Source of the DNA: Catenibacterium sp. co_0103
GTDB taxonomy: Bacteria; Bacillota_I; Bacilli_A; Erysipelotrichales; Coprobacillaceae
Reading direction: 5' to 3'
Assembly: GCF_004168205.1 (NCBI RefSeq)
Contig: NZ_RCYB01000014.1
Coordinates: 1-42,477, forward strand
DNA length: 42,477 nucleotides
Numbering within the stretch: position 1 is the first letter of the stretch; every line of letters starts with the position of its first letter. Of this stretch, positions 25,301-33,867 are shown piece by piece. Both the position numbers and the translations under genes were made by a program. Below the pieces are notes generated by a model. It did not search any database and was not told where the DNA came from. It saw only the letters and a program-made list of their open reading frames with translations.

Positions 25301-25311
25301 GAGGTACACTG

Positions 25312-25620
25312 ATGTACGCAATTATTGAAACTGGTGGAAAACAGTTAAAGGTTGAAGCTGGAGATACTATTTTTGTAGAAAAGTTAGATGTTGAAGAAGG
25401 CACTGAATACACTTTCGAAAAGGTTCTTTTAGTTGGTGATAACGGTGTTAAAGTTGGTCATCCTTACGTAGAAGGTGCTAAGGTTACTGCAACTGTTGAA
25501 AAACAGGGTAAGGAAAAGAAGATCACTGTATTCAAGTATAAGCCAAAGAAGCATTATCATAAGAAACAGGGTCATAGACAGCCTTATACTAAGCTAACAA
25601 TCAAAGAAATCAACGCTTAA
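25312..25620 (+). CDS. rplU: 50S ribosomal protein L21
   Basis: Large-subunit protein contacting 23S rRNA. The 102-residue protein opens [17 protein letters not shown] and closes with [20 protein letters not shown], both diagnostic. GGAGG precedes the ATG at 25312; an in-frame start at 25267 runs through the leader and is rejected. Its stop overlaps the prp ATG by one base. The order rplU-prp-rpmA is the standard Firmicutes arrangement. Confidence 0.98.
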   Translation: MYAIIETGGKQLKVEAGDTIFVEKLDVEEGTEYTFEKVLLVGDNGVKVGHPYVEGAKVTATVEKQGKEKKITVFKYKPKKHYHKKQGHRQPYTKLTIKEINA

Positions 25621-25940
25621 TGACTCACGTAGATGTCGTTTGCCATGCAGGTCAGATTCAATCAATTAAGGTTGAAGGACATGCTGGTCAAGATGAATAT
25701 GGTAAAGATCTTGCATGTGCTGGTATCAGTACCGCAGTGGTAGGTATTTACAATATGCTTGAAGCTAAAGGCTTCATGAAAGATGGCAATCTTGCCAATG
25801 TTGAGAGTGGTTACTCTTATTTCGAGATATTCAATAATCGTGAAGATTATCAGATTATTCTAGAAACTTTATTAAAAATTCTAGAAACTGTTGAATACTC
25901 ATATGAACAATATGTTAAAATTAACACTAGGGAGGTATAA
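25620..25940 (+). CDS. prp: Ribosomal-processing cysteine protease Prp
   Basis: Removes the N-terminal extension of L27, which is required for a functional ribosome in Firmicutes that have it. The 106-residue protein has the catalytic dyad H21 ([10 protein letters not shown]) and C33 (CAGISTAV), close to the positions reported for the Staphylococcus aureus enzyme. It overlaps the rplU stop by one base and lacks a clear binding site, so it probably relies on coupled translation. Its substrate is the next gene. Confidence 0.93.
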   Translation: MTHVDVVCHAGQIQSIKVEGHAGQDEYGKDLACAGISTAVVGIYNMLEAKGFMKDGNLANVESGYSYFEIFNNREDYQIILETLLKILETVEYSYEQYVKINTREV

Positions 25941-25944
25941 TACT

Positions 25945-26226
25945 ATGTTAAAGTTAGATTTACAGTTATTCGCTTCTAAAAAGGGTGTAGGTTCTACTAA
26001 GAACGGTCGTGACTCTGAATCAAAGCGTCTAGGTGCTAAGCTTTCTGATGGACAGACTTGCACAGCTGGTTCAATTATTTATAGACAGAGAGGTACTAAG
26101 GTTCATCCTGGTACTAATGTTGGTAAAGGTGGAGACGATACTTTATTCGCTAAAGTTGATGGTGTCGTTAAATACGAAAGACTTGGTAAAAACAAGAAAC
26201 AGGTATCTGTTTACCCTGTAGCTTAA
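25945..26226 (+). CDS. rpmA: 50S ribosomal protein L27 with cleavable N-terminal extension
   Basis: L27 sits at the peptidyl-transferase centre. The 93-residue precursor begins [18 protein letters not shown]. The part before A10 is the Firmicutes extension, and the F9-A10 bond is the expected Prp cleavage site, leaving the usual ASKKGVGS end. The ATG at 25945 has GGAGG 8 nt or so upstream; an in-frame ATG at 25891 lies within prp and is rejected. The presence of prp directly upstream supports processing. A strong terminator follows. Confidence 0.97.
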   Translation: MLKLDLQLFASKKGVGSTKNGRDSESKRLGAKLSDGQTCTAGSIIYRQRGTKVHPGTNVGKGGDDTLFAKVDGVVKYERLGKNKKQVSVYPVA

Positions 26227-26230
26227 TCTC

Positions 26231-26257
26231 AAGAATCCCCCATGGGATTCTTTTTTT
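26231..26257 (+). terminator. rpmA terminator
   Basis: AAGAATCCC (26231-26239) pairs with GGGATTCTT (26244-26252) around CCAT, followed by T to 26257. Confidence 0.9.
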
Positions 26258-26276
26258 AAAGAAAGAAGGTGGATAC

Positions 26277-27554
26277 ATGAAATTTATTGATCGCGTTAAG
26301 ATTTATGTTCAAGCAGGTACTGGAGGTAATGGTACAGTTGCTTTCAGACGTGAAGCGCATGTTCCAAAGGGAGGACCATCTGGAGGAGATGGAGGTCGTG
26401 GCGGAAGTGTTATCTTCGTTGCAACAAACTCATTATCAACTTTGTTAGATTTAAGATATTATCGTGAATACAAGGCTCAAAATGGTGAAAAAGGTCATGC
26501 TAAAAAGATGCATGGTGCTGATGCTGATGATTTAGTTATCAGAGTACCAGTAGGAACTTGTGTTTATGATGACGAAACAGGCAATATTATTGCCGACCTT
26601 ACAAAGGATGGTCAGCATGCTGTAATCGCAAAAGGTGGCCGTGGCGGTCGAGGGAATGCAAGATTTGCTTCATCACGTAACCCAGCACCTAAGATCTGTG
26701 AAAATGGCGAACCGGGTGAAAAATTCAATCTAAGAGTAGAATTAAAACTACTTGCAGATGTTGGATTAGTAGGATTCCCAAGTGTTGGTAAGTCTACTTT
26801 ATTATCTGTTGTTTCAAAGGCAAGACCACAGATTGCTGATTATCACTTTACTACTATCGTACCTAATTTAGGTGTTGTACAGGTTAAGGATGGTCGTTCA
26901 TTTGTTATGGCTGACTTACCTGGTCTTATTGAAGGCGCATCACAGGGTAAGGGTTTAGGTCATCAGTTCTTAAGACATATCGAAAGATGTCGTGTTATTG
27001 TTCATGTCATTGATATGAGCGGCAGCGAAGGCAGAGATCCTTATGAAGATTATGTCACTATTAATAAAGAATTAGGTGAATATGAATATCGCCTATTGGA
27101 AAGACCACAGATTATTGTGGCTAATAAGATGGATGGTGATGAAGCAGAAGAAAACTTAAAGAAATTCAAGGAAAAGCTTGGAGATCAGAAAGTATTCCCA
27201 ATTATTGCACCAATTCATGAAGGTATCGACGCTGTTCTTTATGCAGTTGCTGATGCATTAGAAACTGCTCCAGACTTCTTTAATCAGGAAGAAGAACAGG
27301 AAAGTGTTCTTTATACTTATAAGGAAGAAGAAAAACCATTCACTATTCATAATAAAGGTAATGGTGTATGGGAAGTTACTGGTAAGAAGGTTGAAAGACT
27401 TGTACAGATGGCCTCATTTACTACAGATGATGGCTTCCAGAGATTCGCATTACAAATCCGTAATATGGGTATTGATGATGCATTAAGGGAAGCTGGCTGT
27501 GAAGATGGCGATACTGTACGCTTATATGACTTCGAATTTGAATTTTATAATTAA
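26277..27554 (+). CDS. obgE: GTPase ObgE/CgtA
   Basis: Essential GTPase linked to 50S assembly and stress signalling. The 425-residue protein has the glycine-rich Obg domain ([13 protein letters not shown] near residue 37), the G domain with [25 protein letters not shown] and NKMD, and a C-terminal OCT domain ([28 protein letters not shown]). The OCT domain marks the Gram-positive type. It follows rpmA, the conserved arrangement, but a terminator separates them. Confidence 0.97.
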   Translation: MKFIDRVKIYVQAGTGGNGTVAFRREAHVPKGGPSGGDGGRGGSVIFVATNSLSTLLDLRYYREYKAQNGEKGHAKKMHGADADDLVIRVPVGTCVYDDETGNIIADLTKDGQHAVIAKGGRGGRGNARFASSRNPAPKICENGEPGEKFNLRVELKLLADVGLVGFPSVGKSTLLSVVSKARPQIADYHFTTIVPNLGVVQVKDGRSFVMADLPGLIEGASQGKGLGHQFLRHIERCRVIVHVIDMSGSEGRDPYEDYVTINKELGEYEYRLLERPQIIVANKMDGDEAEENLKKFKEKLGDQKVFPIIAPIHEGIDAVLYAVADALETAPDFFNQEEEQESVLYTYKEEEKPFTIHNKGNGVWEVTGKKVERLVQMASFTTDDGFQRFALQIRNMGIDDALREAGCEDGDTVRLYDFEFEFYN

Positions 27555-27583
27555 TACCATTTCTAGAAATGGTATTTTTTTTT
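27553..27583 (+). terminator. obgE terminator
   Basis: AATACCATTT pairs with AAATGGTATT around CTAG, a 24-bp perfect palindrome, followed by a run of nine T. Confidence 0.9.
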
Positions 27584-27589
27584 GACATA

Positions 27590-27598
27590 TGATAGAAT
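27590..27598 (+). promoter_or_regulatory. Extended -10 promoter for ruvA
   Basis: TG-A-TAGAAT lies 26 nt before the ruvA ATG, directly after the obgE terminator. No convincing -35 at the right distance. Confidence 0.45.
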
Positions 27599-27623
27599 TA
27601 GGAAATGCGTAAAGGAGATTTTT

Positions 27624-28184
27624 ATGTATAGTTATATCAAAGGAATCATTGCAGATTTATATTCAGATCATATTGTCATAGATAATCATGGAATAGGTTA
27701 TGAGGTACATGTATCCAACCCCTATAATTTTAAAAAGGGTGATGATGCAACAGTCTATATCTATCAGCAGGTCAAAGAGGATGATATTACTTTATTTGGC
27801 TTTAAGAAAAAAGAAGAAAAAGAATTATTTCAGAAACTTATTCTTGTAAAAGGGATAGGCTGTAAGACAGCTATTGGTATTCTTGCGACAGGTGAGATTG
27901 ATGCAATTATTGATGCGATAGAAGGTAAAAATACAGCATATCTTAAGAAGATACCTGGGATTGGTCCTAAAGCTGCACAGCAGATTATCCTTGATTTGCA
28001 TGGAAAGTTTGATAAACGTGCAATGAAGCCTCTTGGTTCTCCAGATTATGAAGAAGCCACTGAAGTATTAATCGCATTAGGCTATAAACAAAATGATGTA
28101 GAAAAAGCAATGAAAGTATTATCTAGTGAAAATCTAGACACTAATGGTTATGTGAAACGTGCATTAGCTTTATTAACACAATAA
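27624..28184 (+). CDS. ruvA: Holliday junction branch migration protein RuvA
   Basis: Tetrameric junction-binding subunit of the RuvAB branch migration motor. The 186-residue protein has an N-terminal OB fold (MYSYIKGIIADLYSDHIVID), two helix-hairpin-helix motifs (LVKGIGCKTAIGIL and IPGIGPKAAQQIIL) and the C-terminal RuvB-binding domain. The start at 27624 has AAAGGAG just upstream; an in-frame TTG at 27582 in the terminator T-run is rejected. It is followed 15 nt later by ruvB. Confidence 0.95.
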   Translation: MYSYIKGIIADLYSDHIVIDNHGIGYEVHVSNPYNFKKGDDATVYIYQQVKEDDITLFGFKKKEEKELFQKLILVKGIGCKTAIGILATGEIDAIIDAIEGKNTAYLKKIPGIGPKAAQQIILDLHGKFDKRAMKPLGSPDYEEATEVLIALGYKQNDVEKAMKVLSSENLDTNGYVKRALALLTQ

Positions 28185-28199
28185 TGAAAGGAGAATCTT

Positions 28200-29192
28200 A
28201 TGGATCGTGATATTTTAGATACAAATGAACATATCGAAGATGAAGAAAGTTCTTTAAGACCGGCTTCTTTTGATGAATATGTCGGTCAGCATGATTTAAA
28301 AGAAAACCTTCGTGTTTTTGTAGGCGCTGCAAAGATGCGTGATGAAACACTTGATCATGTTTTATTCTATGGCCCTCCAGGACTAGGTAAAACCACAATG
28401 TCAATGATTATTGCGAATGAAATGGGAACGCATATCAAGATTACAACAGGACCTTCTATTGAAAAAACAGGAGACCTTGTTGCATTACTTACATCTCTTG
28501 AACCAGGTGATGTACTCTTTATTGATGAAATTCATCGTTTAAATAAAGTTGTAGAAGAAATACTATATCCTGCAATGGAAGATTTCTGTGTAGACGTTAT
28601 GATTGGTAAAGATGCGACAACACGTTCTGTACGTATTGATTTACCCCCTTTCACATTAGTAGGAGCGACTACACGTGCAGGAGATATTTCTGCCCCATTG
28701 CGTGATCGTTTTGGTATTGTAGCTAAACTTGATTATTATAAGGATGAAGAACTCCGAGATATTATTTCTCGTACAAGTAAAGTCTATGGTATGGTCATGG
28801 AAGAAGAAGCCAAGATGGAACTTGCCAGACGTTCAAGAGGAACGCCACGTATTGCGAATAGACTCTTTAGACGTGTCAGAGATTTTGCTCAGTTCTATGG
28901 TGATGAAATCATTACTAAAGACCGTACAATGCAGGCATTGGACCGTTTAAAAGTAGATAATCTAGGACTAGATGATGTTGATCATAAATATTTGCTTGGT
29001 ATCATCAATCGTTTCCAAGGCGGCCCTGTAGGATTAGAAGCACTTGCTGCAAGCGTTGGTGAAGAAAGAATGACATTAGAAGATGTCTATGAACCTTACT
29101 TACTACAAAAAGGCTTGATCAAACGTACTTCAAGAGGCAGAATTGCGACAGATCTTGCTTATAGGCATTTTCATATTACAAGAGAGAATTAA
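28200..29192 (+). CDS. ruvB: Holliday junction helicase subunit RuvB
   Basis: AAA+ hexameric motor that drives branch migration with RuvA. The 330-residue protein has [13 protein letters not shown] near the N-terminus, Walker [10 protein letters not shown] at about 58-66, Walker B FIDEIHR (D109, E110), sensor and arginine-finger region [18 protein letters not shown], and a C-terminal winged helix ([12 protein letters not shown]). AAAGGAG lies upstream. Its stop is inside a terminator stem. Confidence 0.97.
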   Translation: MDRDILDTNEHIEDEESSLRPASFDEYVGQHDLKENLRVFVGAAKMRDETLDHVLFYGPPGLGKTTMSMIIANEMGTHIKITTGPSIEKTGDLVALLTSLEPGDVLFIDEIHRLNKVVEEILYPAMEDFCVDVMIGKDATTRSVRIDLPPFTLVGATTRAGDISAPLRDRFGIVAKLDYYKDEELRDIISRTSKVYGMVMEEEAKMELARRSRGTPRIANRLFRRVRDFAQFYGDEIITKDRTMQALDRLKVDNLGLDDVDHKYLLGIINRFQGGPVGLEALAASVGEERMTLEDVYEPYLLQKGLIKRTSRGRIATDLAYRHFHITREN

Positions 29193-29211
29193 TTTAATTC
29201 TCTTTTTTTTT
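29183..29211 (+). terminator. ruvB terminator
   Basis: AGAGAATT (29183-29190) pairs with AATTCTCT (29196-29203) around AATTT, followed by a T-run reaching the base before the comEA ATG. Confidence 0.8.
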
Positions 29212-29682
29212 ATGCGTCAAATTAAGATTATAGGGCTGATTCTTCTAAGTATTGCCTCATTTATATATGGTTATCAAAAGCCTGAGAAGGTCGGCTCAAC
29301 ACAAAAATCAGAAGTCTATATTACATTAGAAGGTGCTTTTAACAAGACAGGAGAAGTCCCTATAAAAGAAGGGATGACAATGAGTGATTTAGTTAAGGAA
29401 GTTGGAGTTAAAGAAAATGCTTGCATGGATTCTTTGAATATGAATAGAAGTATTCAGGCAGAGATGCGTCTTTACTTACCAGAAAAAAGAGCAAATATGA
29501 TTTCACTCAATAAAGGAACAATAGAAGACTTTATGACATTAAAAGGAGTAGGAGAGAAAACAGCACAGAAGTTTATAGACTATAGGCATACACAGCCCTT
29601 TTATACAATAGAAGACATTATGAATATACAAGGAATCGGTGAGAAGAAATATCTCATCTACCGTGATTACTTATGCCTTTAA
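29212..29682 (+). CDS. comEA: Competence protein ComEA (helix-hairpin-helix DNA receptor)
   Basis: Membrane-anchored receptor that binds double-stranded DNA outside the cell during transformation. The 156-residue protein has an N-terminal anchor (about residues 4-20), an SLBB-like region (about 38-95) and two helix-hairpin-helix motifs at the C-terminus (MTLKGVGEKTAQKFIDYR; IMNIQGIGEKKYLIYRDYL). The ATG at 29212 follows directly on the ruvB terminator T-run and has no binding site. An in-frame start at 29143 inside ruvB would destroy the membrane anchor topology and is rejected. It overlaps comEC by 10 nt. Confidence 0.88.
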   Translation: MRQIKIIGLILLSIASFIYGYQKPEKVGSTQKSEVYITLEGAFNKTGEVPIKEGMTMSDLVKEVGVKENACMDSLNMNRSIQAEMRLYLPEKRANMISLNKGTIEDFMTLKGVGEKTAQKFIDYRHTQPFYTIEDIMNIQGIGEKKYLIYRDYLCL

Positions 29683-31649
29683 GATATCATTTAGTATATT
29701 ATGCAGTATTTGTCTTATTACTATCTGTTGCTTATCTTGTTCATCCTTTATTTTATATATTTCTATTAGCTTATTTAATTTATCTAGTAAAACGATTTGG
29801 AAGAAAGATGTTATTTCTTCTTTTTTTATTACCAATTATACTTAGACCAGCCACATCAACAGAAGTGTCTTCTATTGTTTCTGGAAAGGTGAAAGATATA
29901 AGAGATAATTATGTTATTTTAAATACAGATTATGGGAAGATTAAAGCTTATACAGATCATACGTTTCAATATAATGATGAAGTACTCGTTAAATTGAACT
30001 TTCTAGAAATCAATCATCGTAAAGATCCTATAGGTTATGATGAATATCATTCATTCAAAGCTAACAATATCGTCGCAAAGGCTAAAATCACCCATATTAC
30101 TTCTGTCTCATCCCATCCGTCCTTTTATCAATTATTAGAAAAACAGTTTTCTTCTTCAAAATCTATTAAAAGCTACCAGAAGCTGTTTATCTTAGGCATT
30201 AAAGATGAAGCCATTAAAGAAGACTATTCACTCCTCACAAGTCTTTCTCTCGTACATATGTTTGCTCTTTCAGGAATGCATATTCATTTACTCTATAAAT
30301 GTCTCAGTCTTATTAAATCATTTATACGTGATGATATTGCAGATATCATCATTAAAGTACTTATAGGATTTTATGTTTTTTCTATACCTTATAATATATC
30401 TCTTTATCGTGCCTTTTATATGCTTGTTATCTATGATCTTGTGAAGGAGAAGTTCAATCAACTAGATGTTTTATCACTTCTTGTTTTAGTTAATGTTATT
30501 AAGAATCCTTATATCATCTTTAGTATTTCTTTTATCTTTTCATATTTTATTTATTTTCTTGTCATTATGACCAAACATTTCCCATACCGCTCTTTCCTTA
30601 TTTATTTAGGTGGTATTCCTATTGTCCTCTCACTTAATTTCTCTATTAATATCTTTTCTTATTTCTTAACAGTTCTTCTTTCTCCTTTTATATCCTGTTT
30701 CTATATTGTGACACTTCTCTCTCTTATTTTTCCAATAGATCTGATTATGAAGATGATGATTGGCTACCAGCAGATGATTCTTACCTTTATTACTTCATTC
30801 AATGCTGAAATCATTTTTCAAAAACCAACATTCTCATTTATTATTCTTTATTACATTATCTTGTTTAATATCTTCTTATTATTAGAAGAAAAGAAAAGTA
30901 TTCAACTTTCTATGTCATTGTTGTGCGCACTACTGATCAGCTTCCATATATATAGTATCTATAAACCTTACACGCAGGTCTCTACTATTGATGTAGGACA
31001 GGGAGATTGTTCACTCATTCGTCTCCCTTTTAATCAAGGAAATTATTTGATTGATACAGGTGGTAATAGGGAATATGATATTGCCTCTCATAATGTGATT
31101 CCATTTCTTAAATCTCAAGGTGTTCCGTGTATTGATAGAGTTTATATCTCTCATCATGATTATGATCACTATGGTGCATTAGATTCATTAAAGAAGAAAT
31201 ATAAAGTCAAGCGTGTTGTTGATACCTATCAAAAAGAAGAGAAGAATAAGCTCATTACAATCAAGATGCTCAAAAGTGATGTTATCTATCCTTCTACTAA
31301 TGAAAACTCATTAGTGATGTTAGTCACAACAGGAGGCTATAATTATTTATTTACAGGCGATATCCCAAGTAATGTAGAAGAAGACCTCTATAAGAAATAT
31401 GGGAAAATAGATGTGGATGTCTTAAAGGTTGCACATCATGGCAGTGGTTATTCTTCTTCTGTAACATTCTTTCAAATGGTTCATCCTCGTATCGCAATGA
31501 TTGGTGTAGGAGAACATAATCTCTATGGGCATCCAGCTCATATTGTCATTAAACGATTAGAAGAAAGAAAGATTAAAATACTGCGTACAGATCTTGATGG
31601 TAGCTTTTCTATTATCACTTATTTAGGAGAACATCTTATTTACCGTTAA
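29673..31649 (+). CDS. comEC: DNA uptake channel ComEC/Rec2
   Basis: Forms the inner-membrane channel for single-stranded DNA in natural transformation. The 658-residue protein has N-terminal hydrophobic segments (about 8-30 and 46-58), a small soluble domain, the competence domain with many transmembrane helices (about 220-430) containing LSLVHMFALSGMHIHL, and a C-terminal metallo-beta-lactamase-like domain: STIDVGQGDCSLI, LIDTGGN, SHHDYDHYGAL and VAHHGSGYSSS. The metal motif HxHxDH appears as HHDYDH. No clear binding site precedes its ATG, which lies within comEA, so translation is likely coupled. No frameshift is seen. Confidence 0.93.
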   Translation: MPLRYHLVYYAVFVLLLSVAYLVHPLFYIFLLAYLIYLVKRFGRKMLFLLFLLPIILRPATSTEVSSIVSGKVKDIRDNYVILNTDYGKIKAYTDHTFQYNDEVLVKLNFLEINHRKDPIGYDEYHSFKANNIVAKAKITHITSVSSHPSFYQLLEKQFSSSKSIKSYQKLFILGIKDEAIKEDYSLLTSLSLVHMFALSGMHIHLLYKCLSLIKSFIRDDIADIIIKVLIGFYVFSIPYNISLYRAFYMLVIYDLVKEKFNQLDVLSLLVLVNVIKNPYIIFSISFIFSYFIYFLVIMTKHFPYRSFLIYLGGIPIVLSLNFSINIFSYFLTVLLSPFISCFYIVTLLSLIFPIDLIMKMMIGYQQMILTFITSFNAEIIFQKPTFSFIILYYIILFNIFLLLEEKKSIQLSMSLLCALLISFHIYSIYKPYTQVSTIDVGQGDCSLIRLPFNQGNYLIDTGGNREYDIASHNVIPFLKSQGVPCIDRVYISHHDYDHYGALDSLKKKYKVKRVVDTYQKEEKNKLITIKMLKSDVIYPSTNENSLVMLVTTGGYNYLFTGDIPSNVEEDLYKKYGKIDVDVLKVAHHGSGYSSSVTFFQMVHPRIAMIGVGEHNLYGHPAHIVIKRLEERKIKILRTDLDGSFSIITYLGEHLIYR

Positions 31650-31660
31650 TCATGAATATA

Positions 31661-31669
31661 TGGTAGAAT
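31661..31669 (+). promoter_or_regulatory. Extended -10 promoter for holA
   Basis: TG-G-TAGAAT lies 21 nt before the holA ATG. The -35 is not convincing. Confidence 0.4.
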
Positions 31670-31690
31670 AGGACAAAAGGATGGAGAACT

Positions 31691-32650
31691 ATGAATATTG
31701 TATTATATGGAGAAGAAAAACTATTACGTGCACAAAGATTAGAAGACTTAAAAAAGAAATATCAATGTACAAGCGATGATATGAACTATATGGTCTATCA
31801 TGCAGGTGAAACACCTATGAAGGACATTATTGAAGATGCTTTAACACAACCTTTCTTAACAGAATATAAGATGGTTGTATTAAAGAATCCAATCTTTCTT
31901 ACAAAAGAGAAGCCTAAAAAGAAGCTAGTCACAGATGAAGATATCAAGTTATTTTTAGATTATATTGAACATGATAATCCAACAACATTATTTGTAATAT
32001 ATCATGATCAGCGTAACTTTGATGAAAGAAAAAAAGTAGTTAAATCATTACGTAAAAACGCGAAATGGTATGAAATAGAGAAATTAACCTTCAATCAGCT
32101 TTATAAGGCTACTAGAGAAGCCATTGTTCATAGAAATGCCTCTATTGAAGACAATGCTCTTGCTTTATTACTAGAACGCTGTGGAAATGATCTTTTGACT
32201 ATTTCTAATCAGGTAGAGAAATTATGTCTCTATACACATAGTATAAAGAAAGAAGATGTTGAAAGATTAGTCCCACCACGAGTTGAAGAGGATGTTTTTA
32301 AGTTAACTAATGCATTATTGAATCATGATTTAAGAAATACAATGCGTGTTTATCAAGACTTAATCTCTAAGAAACATGATCCTTTAGAACTCATTGGTTT
32401 AATTGCGAATGCGTTACGTAATCTCTACCAGGTCTCTATTATGAGCAAGAAGGGATATCGTGATAATGATATTGCCTCAGCACTAGGTCTTAATCCTCGT
32501 GCTATCTATCCAATTCGTAAAAATGCAGCACATTTTGATATTACTGAACTCATGGAAAAACTTTATGACTTATCAGAACTGGATTATGCAATCAAGACAG
32601 GTACAGTAGATAAATTTAGAGGATTAGAACTCTTCTTGATGAGGATATAA
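31691..32650 (+). CDS. holA: DNA polymerase III delta subunit
   Basis: Opens the beta sliding clamp within the clamp loader. The 319-residue protein has the family pattern: MNIVLYGEEKLLRAQRL at the N-terminus, the DALTQPFLTEYKMVVLKNP segment, LLLERCGNDLLTISNQVEKL in the middle (quoted as LLERCGNDLLTISNQVEKL), and VDKFRGLELFLMRI at the end. GGATGGAG precedes the ATG. The comEC-holA order is conserved in Firmicutes; rpsT and lepA, which normally come next, are absent. Confidence 0.92.
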   Translation: MNIVLYGEEKLLRAQRLEDLKKKYQCTSDDMNYMVYHAGETPMKDIIEDALTQPFLTEYKMVVLKNPIFLTKEKPKKKLVTDEDIKLFLDYIEHDNPTTLFVIYHDQRNFDERKKVVKSLRKNAKWYEIEKLTFNQLYKATREAIVHRNASIEDNALALLLERCGNDLLTISNQVEKLCLYTHSIKKEDVERLVPPRVEEDVFKLTNALLNHDLRNTMRVYQDLISKKHDPLELIGLIANALRNLYQVSIMSKKGYRDNDIASALGLNPRAIYPIRKNAAHFDITELMEKLYDLSELDYAIKTGTVDKFRGLELFLMRI

Positions 32651-32651
32651 T

Positions 32652-33743
32652 ATGGAAACAAAAGCACTTTATATTCATATTCCTTTTTGTGATCATATCT
32701 GTTCTTATTGCGATTTCGCAAAGGTCTATTATCGTGAAGAGTTTGTCTTAAAATATCTAGAACGATTAAAGGAAGAACTTAACGCTCTTCCTCATCATAT
32801 TATGAGAACTATTTATATAGGAGGAGGCACACCAAGTGCTCTTTCTTTAAAACAATTAGACACATTATTAAGTATGGTTGATCCTTTTGTAGGGGATGAT
32901 ACTCTCGAATATACAATAGAAGTCAATCCTGAATCAGCAACGCTTGATAAACTAGAATGTATGCATACTCATGGTGTGAATCGAATAAGCGTTGGTGTAC
33001 AGACATTTAATAATGATTTATTAAAAAGGATTGAACGTTATCATACTTCTGATATTGCGCAAGAAGTAATAAGAAATGCATGCTCTATAGGCTTTAAGCA
33101 TATCTCTATTGATCTCATGTATGGACTTCCTAATCAGACATTAGAAGATGTCCAAGAAGATTTAAAGACTGCCTTATCACTTCCTATTAATCATTTATCT
33201 TATTATTCACTTATATTGGAGGAACATACAAGACTTTATGACAACTATGAACCTCTTGATGAAGAGACAGAAGGAAAGTGGAGTGATTATATTGTAGAGA
33301 CACTTTCTCATGCTGGTTTTCATCGCTATGAAGTCTCTAACTTTGCGTTAGGAAATCATGAATCAGAACATAATAAAGTTTATTGGCATTATGATAATTA
33401 TTATGGTGTGGGCATTGGTGCGACAGGTAAAATAGATGATGAACTTATTTCTCACTCGCGTAGTCTTACTGATTACTTGAAGGGGAAGAATACAATATAT
33501 ATAGAAAAAGAAACAATTGAAGATACAATGTTTAATTATCTTATGATGTCTTTACGTCTAAAAGAAGGATTAGACCTTGATGAATTTAAAAGAAGATATC
33601 ATTGTTCTGTAGAAGATGTCTATAAAGAAGCTCTTACTAAGAACCTAGGTAATCATTCGTTGATTATTGAAAACAATCATTTGAAAACAAATGATACACT
33701 CGATCTTCTTAATTCCATTCTTCTAGATTTCTTACCAGAATAA
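32652..33743 (+). CDS. hemW: Radical SAM heme chaperone HemW
   Basis: A 363-residue radical SAM protein of the HemN/HemW group. The cluster motif CxxxCxxC uses C13, C17 and C20 (CDHICSYCDF), followed by YIGGGTPSAL and the SAM-binding region. HemW-type proteins lack the N-terminal extension of the true coproporphyrinogen dehydrogenase HemN; this one begins right before the cluster motif. The HNKVYWHYDNYYGVGIGATG segment is typical of HemW. It starts 1 nt after the holA stop and lies upstream of hrcA, as in Bacillus. Confidence 0.93.
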   Translation: METKALYIHIPFCDHICSYCDFAKVYYREEFVLKYLERLKEELNALPHHIMRTIYIGGGTPSALSLKQLDTLLSMVDPFVGDDTLEYTIEVNPESATLDKLECMHTHGVNRISVGVQTFNNDLLKRIERYHTSDIAQEVIRNACSIGFKHISIDLMYGLPNQTLEDVQEDLKTALSLPINHLSYYSLILEEHTRLYDNYEPLDEETEGKWSDYIVETLSHAGFHRYEVSNFALGNHESEHNKVYWHYDNYYGVGIGATGKIDDELISHSRSLTDYLKGKNTIYIEKETIEDTMFNYLMMSLRLKEGLDLDEFKRRYHCSVEDVYKEALTKNLGNHSLIIENNHLKTNDTLDLLNSILLDFLPE

Positions 33744-33745
33744 GT

Positions 33746-33773
33746 GGTTTCTCAAATAAGAGAACCCCTTTTT
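33746..33773 (+). terminator. hemW terminator
   Basis: GGTTTCTC (33746-33753) pairs with GAGAACCC (33760-33767) with one mismatch, followed by T5. Confidence 0.65.
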
Positions 33774-33781
33774 AATATAAA

Positions 33782-33808
33782 CTAGCACTAAAGTCTTGAC
33801 ACTGCTAA
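33782..33808 (+). promoter_or_regulatory. Degenerate CIRCE-like operator overlapping the hrcA -35 box
   Basis: CTAGCACTA, 9 nt, CACTGCTAA: each arm matches 7 of 9 positions of the CIRCE consensus (TTAGCACTC-N9-GAGTGCTAA) with the exact 9-9-9 layout. The spacer and right arm contain the -35 hexamer. Confidence 0.55.
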
Positions 33809-33823
33809 AAAAGAATGTATAAT
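33796..33823 (+). promoter_or_regulatory. hrcA operon promoter
   Basis: TTGACA (33796-33801) and TATAAT (33818-33823) are both perfect hexamers, spaced 16 nt apart. It is flanked by two CIRCE-like repeats. Confidence 0.85.
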
Positions 33824-33827
33824 GAAT

Positions 33828-33854
33828 CTAGCACAAGAGGAAAAAGAGTGCTAA
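33828..33854 (+). promoter_or_regulatory. CIRCE operator for HrcA
   Basis: CTAGCACAA, 9 nt, GAGTGCTAA: the right arm is perfect and the left matches 6 of 9 consensus positions. It covers the expected transcription start and abuts AAGGAGG of hrcA. Confidence 0.85.
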
Positions 33855-33867
33855 GGAGGTGCTTGGG

